Below, in pieces: positions 1 to 5,213 of a stretch of 5,243 nucleotides of DNA; the stretch's first letter is position 1; every line of letters starts with the position of its first letter. The translations under genes were made by a program, and so were the position numbers. Source of the stretch: Actinomycetes bacterium. GTDB lineage: Bacteria; Actinomycetota; Actinomycetes; Actinomycetales; Demequinaceae. The stretch covers positions 1-5,243 of the forward strand of contig JAEYYZ010000096.1 of the NCBI GenBank assembly GCA_023428185.1, in the 5' to 3' direction. The notes under the pieces are model-generated. The model had not been told where the DNA came from and did not search any database. It saw only the letters and a list, made by a program, of their open reading frames with translations.

Positions 1-420
1 GTGGCCAAGCGCATTAAGCACCGTCACCGTTACAAAAATTTCTCCATTGTCGCGGTCGCAGAAGGAGCCATTCCTGCCGAGGGTTCCAACTGGACCGGTA
101 AACCCACCATTGACGAGCAAGGGAACCCCATTGCAGGTTCCATTGGCCACGAAGTGACCAAAGCGATCGAGGCGGCCACTGGCTTCTCGACACGCCTGAC
201 GGTGCTGGGTTACGTCCAGCGTGGTGGCATCCCCACGGCAGCGGATCGCCTGCTGGGAACGCGTTTTGGGATTGCCGCCATCGACGCGATTGTGGCGGGG
301 GAGTCGGGCAAGTTCACCGCTTTGGAAGGCACGGACATCGTGCTCAAGGACTTCTCGGTGATGAGTGGCAAGACCAAGTGGGTCCCTAAAGACCTTTTGG
401 CTGCCGCGAGCGGGCTCTAA
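1..420 (+). CDS. pfkA: 6-phosphofructokinase, C-terminal part (5' truncated by window edge)
   Basis: Cytoplasmic glycolytic enzyme that phosphorylates fructose 6-phosphate to fructose 1,6-bisphosphate. Only the last 139 codons are present; the family is usually about 320-340 residues, so roughly 200 residues lie upstream, and the GTG at position 1 is probably an internal Val codon. Visible family signatures are AEGA (residues 20-23, whose Glu contacts the sugar in characterised enzymes), the Arg of STR (65) and the substrate loop VLGYVQRGG (68-76, Arg 74), followed by the usual PTAADRLLGTRFG segment. The loop normally reads GH-I/V-QRGG; here the His is Tyr (residue 71, TAC at 211-213). The residues that separate ATP-using from pyrophosphate-using enzymes lie in the missing N-terminal half, so the phosphoryl donor cannot be told. 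The stop is TAA at 418-420, 142 bases before rpsA. The family call is very secure; the symbol is less so because several paralogues exist. Confidence 0.94.
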   Translation: MAKRIKHRHRYKNFSIVAVAEGAIPAEGSNWTGKPTIDEQGNPIAGSIGHEVTKAIEAATGFSTRLTVLGYVQRGGIPTAADRLLGTRFGIAAIDAIVAGESGKFTALEGTDIVLKDFSVMSGKTKWVPKDLLAAASGL

Positions 421-444
421 GCACTAGGTCACAAGCAGATAACG

Positions 445-475
445 CTCGCCCGCAAGCTTTGTGCTTGTGGGCGAG
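445..475 (+). terminator. Hairpin after pfkA, likely factor-independent terminator without U tract
   Basis: The arms at 445-457 and 463-475 form a 13-bp stem with one G-U wobble and a 5-base loop (TTTGT, 458-462). CG at 443-444 can add two pairs with CG at 478-479 across a bulge. It starts 24 bases after the pfkA stop. No T run follows, which is common for actinobacterial terminators but makes the call less certain. The 3' half overlaps the candidate rpsA promoter, and the 3' arm has an alternative partner upstream (430-436 with 463-469, seven perfect pairs). Confidence 0.6.
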
Positions 476-488
476 AGCGGGGTACGAT
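459..488 (+). promoter_or_regulatory. Candidate rpsA promoter
   Basis: TACGAT at 483-488 fits the actinobacterial -10 pattern TAnnnT. A weak -35-like TTGTGC lies at 459-464 with an 18-base spacer. Transcription would then start near 495, giving a leader of about 68 bases before the rpsA ATG. The position between the pfkA hairpin and rpsA is what one expects for a separately transcribed ribosomal protein gene. The -35 matches only three of six consensus bases, so the call rests mainly on the -10 and on context. Confidence 0.4.
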
Positions 489-497
489 ATTCGACGG

Positions 498-523
498 CCT
501 GGCGCTTTGTGGTGCCCGGTTTT
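498..523 (+). promoter_or_regulatory. rpsA leader hairpin followed by four T
   Basis: GGCGC (501-505) pairs with GTGCC (512-516), including one G-U, around loop TTTGTG. Beyond one mismatch (T500/C517), CC 498-499 pairs with GG 518-519. TTTT follows at 520-523 after the T-ended stem. If transcription starts near 495, this hairpin sits at the extreme 5' end of the mRNA. It could protect the end, act as a weak attenuator, or be incidental. A leader fold is plausible because S1 represses its own translation in E. coli, but that mechanism has not been shown for this leader. Confidence 0.3.
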
Positions 524-547
524 CCATCATCAACTATCCCGCCCATC

Positions 548-558
548 GGAGTTACTCC
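548..558 (+). promoter_or_regulatory. rpsA ribosome binding site inside a mini-hairpin
   Basis: GGAG at 548-551 is the only good Shine-Dalgarno match before rpsA and lies 11 bases before the ATG at 563. It decides the start against the longer in-frame option at 461. The same GGAG is complementary to CTCC at 555-558 with a 3-base loop (TTA), so the ribosome site can be tied up in a 4-bp hairpin. The site itself is well supported; the regulatory meaning of the hairpin is inference. Confidence 0.6.
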
Positions 559-562
559 CTTT

Positions 563-2050
563 ATGTCCGTATCCACCCCCGAGACCACCCAGATTGCTGT
601 CAACGACATCGGCTCGTCAGAGGACTTCCTCGCCGCGATTGACGCAACCATCAAGAACTTTGAAGATGGCGACCTTGTAGAAGGCATCATCGTCAAGGTC
701 GACCGTGACGAGGTTCTCCTCGACATCGGCTACAAGACCGAGGGTGTGATTCCCGCCCGCGAGCTTTCCATTCGCCACGACGCAGACCCCGACGAAGTAG
801 TCAACGTTGGCGACACCATCGAAGCCCTCGTCCTCACCAAAGAGGACAAAGAAGGCCGCCTCATCCTGTCCAAGAAGCGCGCTCAGTACGAGCGTGCATG
901 GGGCTCGATTGAGAAGGTGAAGGAAGAAGACGGCATCGTCACCGGTACCGTCATCGAGGTCGTCAAGGGTGGCTTGATCGTGGACATCGGTCTGCGCGGC
1001 TTCTTGCCCGCTTCACTTGTGGAAATGCGCCGCGTACGCGACCTTGGCCCCTACATCGGCCAGCAGATCGAAGCGAAGATCATCGAACTCGACAAGAACC
1101 GCAACAACGTGGTCCTGTCCCGCCGTGCATTCCTCGAGCAGACGCAGTCCGAGGTGCGTTCCACGTTCCTCACCGCCTTGGCTCCCGGCCAGGTCCGCAA
1201 GGGTGTGGTGTCCTCGATCGTCAACTTTGGTGCCTTTGTGGACCTCGGTGGCGTAGACGGCCTGGTGCACGTTTCTGAACTCTCGTGGAAGCACATCGAC
1301 CACCCCAATGAGGTTGTCTCCGTGGGCCAAGAGGTCGAGGTTGAGGTCCTCACGGTGGAAATGGACCGCGAGCGTGTCTCGCTGTCCCTCAAGGCCACCC
1401 AGGAAGACCCGTGGGCCGTGTACGCACGTACCCACGCCATCGGCCAAATTGTGCCCGGGAAGGTCACCAAGCTCGTCCCCTTCGGAGCTTTTGTGCGCGT
1501 CTACGAAGGCATCGAGGGTCTGGTGCACATCTCCGAACTGGCCGTGCGTCACGTGGAACTGCCCGAGCAGGTTGTCTCGGCCGACGAGGACGTGTTCGTC
1601 AAGATCATCGACATCGACCTCGAGCGTCGCCGCATCTCACTGTCCATCAAGCAAGCCAACGAGGGTGTAGACCCCAATGGTGAGGACTTTGACCCCGCGC
1701 TCTACGGCATGACCGCCGAGTACGACGAGGCCGGCAACTACAAGTACCCCGAAGGCTTCGACGCCGAGACTCAGGAATGGCGCGAAGGCTTCGACGCTCA
1801 GCGCGAGGCCTGGGAAGCGGAGTACGCGAAGGCGCACGACCGTTGGGAACTCCACAAGGCATTTGTCGCCCGCCAAGACGCCGCTGCTGCAGCTGCCGAA
1901 ATTGCGGAGCCCGCTCCCAAGAAGCGTGCTGCCAAGGACGACGGTGCCGGCGCTGCAACCTCGTACTCCTCGCACGAGGAGAGCGAAGGCGGCACCCTGG
2001 CCTCCGACGAGCGGCTTGCCGCGCTGCGTGAGAAGCTCACCGGCAACTAG
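563..2050 (+). CDS. rpsA: 30S ribosomal protein S1
   Basis: Binds mRNA on the 30S subunit and helps place it for translation initiation. The 495-residue product has four S1 (OB-fold RNA-binding) repeats at about 36-105, 123-189, 206-277 and 293-364. The last two carry the typical FGAFV...GLVH(V/I)SEL core, and the first two are more divergent, as usual. Four repeats and about 480-500 residues fit actinobacterial S1, against six in E. coli. The rest is a charged tail: an 11-residue repeat with Trp 406, 417 and 428, an Ala/Lys-rich stretch (about 438-465), and the ending GGTLASDERLAALREKL seen in actinobacterial homologues. ATG 563 was chosen because the protein then begins with the family-like MSVSTPETTQ and GGAG lies 11 bases upstream. 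A GTG at 461 would add 34 residues of leader-encoded sequence without family resemblance. Hairpins lie on both sides, so it is probably transcribed alone. Confidence 0.98.
   Translation: MSVSTPETTQIAVNDIGSSEDFLAAIDATIKNFEDGDLVEGIIVKVDRDEVLLDIGYKTEGVIPARELSIRHDADPDEVVNVGDTIEALVLTKEDKEGRLILSKKRAQYERAWGSIEKVKEEDGIVTGTVIEVVKGGLIVDIGLRGFLPASLVEMRRVRDLGPYIGQQIEAKIIELDKNRNNVVLSRRAFLEQTQSEVRSTFLTALAPGQVRKGVVSSIVNFGAFVDLGGVDGLVHVSELSWKHIDHPNEVVSVGQEVEVEVLTVEMDRERVSLSLKATQEDPWAVYARTHAIGQIVPGKVTKLVPFGAFVRVYEGIEGLVHISELAVRHVELPEQVVSADEDVFVKIIDIDLERRRISLSIKQANEGVDPNGEDFDPALYGMTAEYDEAGNYKYPEGFDAETQEWREGFDAQREAWEAEYAKAHDRWELHKAFVARQDAAAAAAEIAEPAPKKRAAKDDGAGAATSYSSHEESEGGTLASDERLAALREKLTGN
1750..1797 (+). 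repeat. Direct repeat inside rpsA encoding the EGFDA tail repeat
   Basis: The 15-base sequence CGAAGGCTTCGACGC occurs at 1750-1764 and again at 1783-1797, an offset of exactly 33 bases (11 codons). It encodes the EGFDA units at residues 397-401 and 408-412 of S1. The unit itself starts with an inverted repeat, CGAAG-G-CTTCG. This is a coding repeat, not a mobile or regulatory element. Confidence 0.85.
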
Positions 2051-2063
2051 CACCACTTGCTCT

Positions 2064-2104
2064 ACTGAGGGCCGTGTCTCCGCAAGGGGAACACGGCCCT
2101 CAGT
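2064..2104 (+). terminator. Strong rpsA terminator hairpin
   Basis: The arms 2064-2077 and 2091-2104 form 14 perfect base pairs. Four more pairs (2078-2081 with 2086-2089, one G-U) stack above a bulged A2090 and close on a GCAA tetraloop of the stable GNRA type. It begins 14 bases after the rpsA stop. No T run follows, typical of actinobacterial hairpin terminators. The symmetrical stem could also act on the opposite strand, but no minus-strand gene ends here. Confidence 0.85.
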
Positions 2105-2110
2105 CGTTGG

Positions 2111-2152
2111 TGCGCCACCCGCGGTGAGGTACCTCACGCCACCTTGCGCCAC
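2111..2152. repeat. Short direct repeats flanking a palindrome upstream of coaE
   Basis: TGCGCCAC occurs at 2111-2118 and again at 2145-2152, flanking the palindrome at 2124-2137. Eight bases is short in GC-rich DNA, so this may be chance. It is recorded because the repeats and the palindrome sit together in the only non-coding space before coaE. Confidence 0.3.
2124..2137. promoter_or_regulatory. Perfect 14-bp palindrome, possible operator upstream of coaE
   Basis: GTGAGGTACCTCAC is a perfect inverted repeat with no spacer, 41 bases before the coaE start and 20 bases after the rpsA terminator stem. A spacer-less palindrome makes a poor RNA hairpin but a good site for a dimeric DNA-binding protein. 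I cannot match it to a known regulator. Its place just upstream of the candidate coaE promoter would allow control of coaE-uvrB. Confidence 0.4.
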
Positions 2153-2172
2153 GAAAACTGCCGTGCGAGAGT
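2144..2172 (+). promoter_or_regulatory. Weak candidate coaE promoter (leaderless geometry)
   Basis: TTGCGC (2144-2149) and GAGAGT (2167-2172) are separated by 17 bases. TG at 2164-2165 gives an extended -10 arrangement. The hexamer lies at -12 to -7 from the GTG and keeps the two most conserved -10 bases, A at -11 and T at -7. Transcription would start at about the GTG itself. Both hexamers match the consensus poorly, so geometry and context carry the call. A competing reading is that GAGAG (2167-2171) is a weak ribosome site seven bases before GTG. Confidence 0.3.
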
Positions 2173-2178
2173 GTCACG

Positions 2179-2793
2179 GTGTTACGCATCGGACTCACAG
2201 GAGGCATTGCCTCAGGAAAGTCCACTGCCTCCGCACGATTCGCGGAGTTAGGCGCCCTCGTGGTGGATCACGATTTGCTTGCACGGCAAGTGGTAGCCCC
2301 CGGCTCGGCGGCTCTCGTAGACATTGCGCGTGAGTTTGGGGACAGGGTGATTCGTGGTGGTGAGCTGGACCGGGAGGCACTCGCTCACATCGTCTTCAAC
2401 GATCCCACGGCCCGACAACGGCTCAACGACATCGTGCATCCGTATGTCAAGGCCGCGGCAATCGCGGCGGACAAGCGTGCACGCAAAGCCGGTGAGGCCG
2501 TAGTGGTTCACGACATTCCGTTGCTGGTGGAGACCGGCCAGGGCCGCAACTTTGATCTCGTCGTGACGGTAGAGGCGCCGCTCTTGACAAGGCTCAACCG
2601 CCTACGGGAGGGCAGGGGCCTCAGTCACGAGGACGCGCTCGCTCGCATCCAAGCTCAAGCATCGGACGAGGAACGGGCAGCGGTAGCCGACGCTGTTCTC
2701 GACGGGTCCGGCACCGTCGCCCAGTTACATGCAGGAGTGGATGACTTCTGGGAGGCCAACCTCCCACACGAGGTTGTCAGTCCCGCGGGTTAA
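2179..2793 (+). CDS. coaE: Dephospho-CoA kinase
   Basis: Cytoplasmic kinase for the last step of coenzyme A synthesis: it phosphorylates the 3'-hydroxyl of the ribose of dephospho-CoA with ATP. The 204-residue product is normal full length for the single-domain enzyme and lacks the extra C-terminal domain found on mycobacterial CoaE. It has the P-loop GGIASGKST (8-16; Lys 14), VVDHDLLARQVV (28-39; Asp 32 at the expected acidic position), DIVHPYV (84-90), HDIPLLVETG (111-120), and the ARIQAQASDEERAAVAD segment (155-171). The nucleotide-site motif usually written D-N-S-G is DGSG here (175-178). The start is GTG, because translation from it gives the family's M-x-x-I-GLTGGI opening at once and no better start lies upstream. 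It follows the rpsA terminator, so it likely begins a new transcription unit shared with uvrB. Confidence 0.97.
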   Translation: MLRIGLTGGIASGKSTASARFAELGALVVDHDLLARQVVAPGSAALVDIAREFGDRVIRGGELDREALAHIVFNDPTARQRLNDIVHPYVKAAAIAADKRARKAGEAVVVHDIPLLVETGQGRNFDLVVTVEAPLLTRLNRLREGRGLSHEDALARIQAQASDEERAAVADAVLDGSGTVAQLHAGVDDFWEANLPHEVVSPAG

Positions 2794-2796
2794 GTT
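2791..2796 (+). promoter_or_regulatory. Candidate uvrB -10 element overlapping the coaE stop codon
   Basis: TAAGTT fits TAnnnT and lies at exactly -12 to -7 from the uvrB ATG, the geometry of a leaderless actinobacterial transcript. Its first three bases are the coaE TAA stop. The only Shine-Dalgarno-like stretch, GGAG at 2797-2800, is two bases from the ATG, too close for normal pairing. No -35 is seen at the right distance: TTGTCA at 2774-2779 leaves only 11 bases. Read-through or translational coupling from coaE is the alternative. Confidence 0.35.
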
Positions 2797-2802
2797 GGAG
2801 CC

Positions 2803-4878
2803 ATGTCTTCTGACTTGAGGCGCGCCCAGAATCCGTTCAAGGTCATCTCTGAGTACACGCCCTCTGGCGACCAACCCACTGCGATCGCTGACCTCGCTTC
2901 TCGGATCCGAGCGGGCGAGCAAGACGTAGTGCTCTTGGGTGCCACCGGTACAGGAAAGTCAGCCACTACTGCGTGGCTCGTGGAGGAACTTCAACGGCCC
3001 ACGCTGGTGATGGCGCATAACAAGACCCTTGCCGCGCAGCTGGCCAACGAATTCCGGGATCTGTTGCCCAATAACGCCGTCGAATACTTCGTGAGCTACT
3101 ACGACTACTACCAACCTGAGGCGTACGTTCCCCAAACAGACACCTTCATCGAGAAGGACTCCTCAATCAACGAGGAGGTTGAGCGGTTGCGCTATTCCGC
3201 CACCAACTCGTTGCTCACCCGGCGAGACGTCATTGTGGTGTCCTCGGTCTCGTGCATCTACGGTCTGGGAACGCCAGAGGAGTACATCAACGGCATGGTC
3301 ACCCTGCAATTGGGGGACGTGCTGGACCGTGACTCACTCCTGCGCGAGTTTGTCCAGATGCAGTACTCGCGCAACGACCTCGCATTTACGCGCGGCACAT
3401 TCCGGGTGCGCGGCGACACCGTGGAAATCATCCCCGTGTATGAAGAACTCGCCATCCGCATCGAGTTCTTTGGCGATGAGATCGAGGCGCTCTACACGCT
3501 CCACCCGCTGACGGGAGAGGTGGTCGACAAACGCGAACAAGTGCACATCTTCCCTGCATCCCACTACGTGGCGAGCACCACACGCATGAACAAGGCGATC
3601 TCGACTATCGAGTTGGAGCTCGAGGAACGGCTTCGAGAGCTCGAAAGGCAAAACAAGCTACTCGAGGCTCAACGGCTCAAGATGCGCACCACCTTTGACC
3701 TGGAAATGATGCGCTCCGTGGGCACGTGCTCAGGTATCGAGAACTACTCGCGCCACATCGAGCAGCGAGCAGCCGGAACACCTCCACACACGTTGCTCGA
3801 CTACTTCCCCGATGACTTCCTGCTCGTCATCGATGAATCTCACGTGACAGTGCCTCAAATCGGTGCCATGTACGAGGGAGACGCGTCACGTAAACGCACG
3901 CTCGTGAAACACGGCTTCCGCTTGCCCTCCGCCCTCGACAACCGCCCGCTCATGTGGAAGGAGTTCCAAGAGCGCGTGGGTCAGACGGTGTACTTGTCTG
4001 CCACTCCTGGCAAGTACGAACTCGAGCGCGCAAACGGCGTAGTGGAGCAAATCATTCGGCCTACCGGTCTGGTGGATCCACGCATCGTGGTGAAGCCCAC
4101 GGAGGGGCAGATTGACGACCTCTTGCATGAGATTCGGCTTCGCGTGGAGCGAGACGAGCGCGTGCTCGTGACCACCTTGACCAAGAAGATGGCCGAAGAC
4201 CTCACGGAGTACTTCTCCGAACGTGACGTGCGCGTGGAGTACTTGCACTCCGACGTCGACACCCTCAAGCGAGTAGAGCTGCTGCGGGACCTGCGTCTTG
4301 GACGTTTTGACGTCCTCGTTGGCATCAACTTGCTCCGCGAGGGCCTGGACTTGCCGGAAGTCTCGCTCGTAGCCATATTGGACGCGGACAAGGAAGGCTT
4401 TCTCCGGTCCGGCACTTCGCTCATTCAGACCATCGGCCGCGCTGCGCGAAACGTCTCAGGTGAAGTGCACATGTACGCGGACCGTGTCACCGACTCCATG
4501 GAACAGGCGATCGAGGAGACCAACCGACGTAGACAGAAGCAAGTGGACTACAACAGCGAGAACGGCATCGACCCCACTCCGTTGCGCAAGCGCATTGGTG
4601 ACATCACTGAAATGCTCGCGCGGGAGGAAGCGGACACTGAGAAGACTCTCGCTCAAGTACGAGGCCCGCGCGGTTCAGGGTCCACCAAGGGAAGTGGTGC
4701 GCCCGTCGGCACGGGAATGGCGGCGCGGCCTGCTCAGGAACTCTCGGAACTCATCGAGGAACTGTCCGCTCAGATGCGCGGCGCCGCTGCAGAATTGAAG
4801 TTCGAACTCGCTGCGCGGTTGCGTGACGAAATTGGAGAACTGAAAAAGGAACTCCGCCACATGATCGATGTTGGCTAG
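2803..4878 (+). CDS. uvrB: UvrABC excision nuclease subunit B
   Basis: Central damage-verifying subunit of nucleotide excision repair: UvrA loads it on damaged DNA, it opens the strands with its helicase fold, and it recruits UvrC for incision. The 691-residue product is full length. It shows Walker A GATGTGKS (46-53), AHNKTLAAQL (71-80), the Tyr-rich beta-hairpin YFVSYYDYYQPEAYVP (95-110) that clamps DNA, the DESH Walker B box (344-347), helicase motifs GINLLREGLDLPEV (507-520) and QTIGRAARN (542-550), and a C-terminal UVR motif (about 645-686) that contacts UvrC. A Gly/Ser-rich linker (about 620-640) separates helicase body and UVR. No key residue is missing. The ATG is the only start after the in-frame coaE TAA stop, nine bases upstream, that keeps the normal NPFKVISEYTPSGDQP opening. 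No LexA-type box (GAAC-N4-GTTC) is visible upstream. uvrA is not in the window. Confidence 0.99.
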   Translation: MSSDLRRAQNPFKVISEYTPSGDQPTAIADLASRIRAGEQDVVLLGATGTGKSATTAWLVEELQRPTLVMAHNKTLAAQLANEFRDLLPNNAVEYFVSYYDYYQPEAYVPQTDTFIEKDSSINEEVERLRYSATNSLLTRRDVIVVSSVSCIYGLGTPEEYINGMVTLQLGDVLDRDSLLREFVQMQYSRNDLAFTRGTFRVRGDTVEIIPVYEELAIRIEFFGDEIEALYTLHPLTGEVVDKREQVHIFPASHYVASTTRMNKAISTIELELEERLRELERQNKLLEAQRLKMRTTFDLEMMRSVGTCSGIENYSRHIEQRAAGTPPHTLLDYFPDDFLLVIDESHVTVPQIGAMYEGDASRKRTLVKHGFRLPSALDNRPLMWKEFQERVGQTVYLSATPGKYELERANGVVEQIIRPTGLVDPRIVVKPTEGQIDDLLHEIRLRVERDERVLVTTLTKKMAEDLTEYFSERDVRVEYLHSDVDTLKRVELLRDLRLGRFDVLVGINLLREGLDLPEVSLVAILDADKEGFLRSGTSLIQTIGRAARNVSGEVHMYADRVTDSMEQAIEETNRRRQKQVDYNSENGIDPTPLRKRIGDITEMLAREEADTEKTLAQVRGPRGSGSTKGSGAPVGTGMAARPAQELSELIEELSAQMRGAAAELKFELAARLRDEIGELKKELRHMIDVG

Positions 4879-4895
4879 GAGCGCGCCAGGCTGCT

Positions 4896-5177
4896 TTAGG
4901 CGGCCCGGAACTCCCCAGCCCATCGGCGAACCTTCACCGTGGGCACCAGTCCTTGGATCACGAACGGGTCGCGTTCCACCATGCGATGCACGGCTTCCTC
5001 GGTTTCCGCAGCCGCCAGGAGCAGCGCACCAGGTGCCTCTGAGTCGTCGTACCGACCAAAGGCTAAGAGGTCGCCTTCAGCGAGAAGACCGCCCAGGTAC
5101 GCCCGATGTTCGGGGCGGTATTGGTCGCGGAGGTGAGTGCGGTCGTCGTATCCATACTCGATTACCCAATGTGGCAT
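4896..5177 (-). CDS. YciI-family (YCII domain) small protein
   Basis: A 93-residue, single-domain protein of the ferredoxin-like YCII fold; the family's biochemical role is mostly unknown, so no reaction is claimed. It begins MPHWVIEYGYDD, has the RPEHRAYLGGLLAEGDLLAFGRY core with the conserved His 24 and Asp 36 proposed as the family's active-site pair, and ends with the usual DPF (70-72) and a VKVRRW strand. There is no signal peptide or membrane segment. ATG 5177 was chosen because the YCII fold starts at once. An in-frame ATG at 5198 would add seven residues and has GGAG (5211-5208) nine bases before it, so it remains possible. The far end converges on uvrB with only 17 bases between the stops. 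Confidence 0.85.
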   Translation of the reverse strand: MPHWVIEYGYDDRTHLRDQYRPEHRAYLGGLLAEGDLLAFGRYDDSEAPGALLLAAAETEEAVHRMVERDPFVIQGLVPTVKVRRWAGEFRAA

Positions 5178-5185
5178 GGCGCCAT
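5176..5185. repeat. 10-bp palindrome over the YciI-family start codon
   Basis: ATGGCGCCAT is a perfect palindrome whose first two bases belong to the minus-strand start codon. It also creates an out-of-frame minus-strand ATG at 5185-5183 that would encode only seven codons. It lies between two possibly divergent starts (5177 minus, 5199 plus). It could be a binding site, or only chance in a GC-rich stretch. Confidence 0.3.
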
Positions 5186-5213
5186 TGTGGCGACGCATGT
5201 GAGCGTTCTCCAA
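5184..5213 (-). promoter_or_regulatory. Candidate promoter of the YciI-family gene
   Basis: On the minus strand CACAAT (5189-5184) matches four of six -10 bases and lies at -12 to -7 from the ATG at 5177. TTGGAG (5213-5208) is a weak -35 with an 18-base spacer. The predicted transcript would start at the ATG, so it would be leaderless. The same GGAG could instead be a ribosome site for a start at 5198; the two readings exclude each other. Confidence 0.35.

Noticed and set aside
461..562. N-terminally extended rpsA from an in-frame GTG at 461
   Set aside because: The added 34 residues come from the hairpin, promoter and leader region, do not resemble S1 proteins, and have no ribosome site; ATG 563 has GGAG and a family-like N terminus.
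1013..1552. 179-codon open frame antisense to rpsA
   Set aside because: It mirrors codon bias of rpsA, has low-complexity His/Asp/Val-rich composition and no recognisable domain; other antisense frames over uvrB are similar shadows.
1637..2152. 171-codon minus-strand open frame crossing the rpsA end and terminator
   Set aside because: It would run through the terminator hairpin, has no ribosome site or known domain, and most of it lies opposite the well-supported rpsA tail.
2584..2589. Perfect TTGACA (-35 consensus) inside coaE
   Set aside because: No -10-like hexamer lies 16-18 bases downstream; the sequence encodes a normal part of CoaE (Leu-Thr-Arg after VEAPL).
2600..2802. LexA/SOS box for uvrB
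   Set aside because: I looked for GAAC-N4-GTTC-type symmetry before uvrB and found only unpaired half-sites such as GAAC near 2670 and GTTC near 2695.
4879..4906. Bidirectional terminator between uvrB and the YciI-family gene
   Set aside because: The best stem is four base pairs (4884-4887 with 4899-4902) with an 11-base loop and it enters the minus-strand gene; too weak to call.
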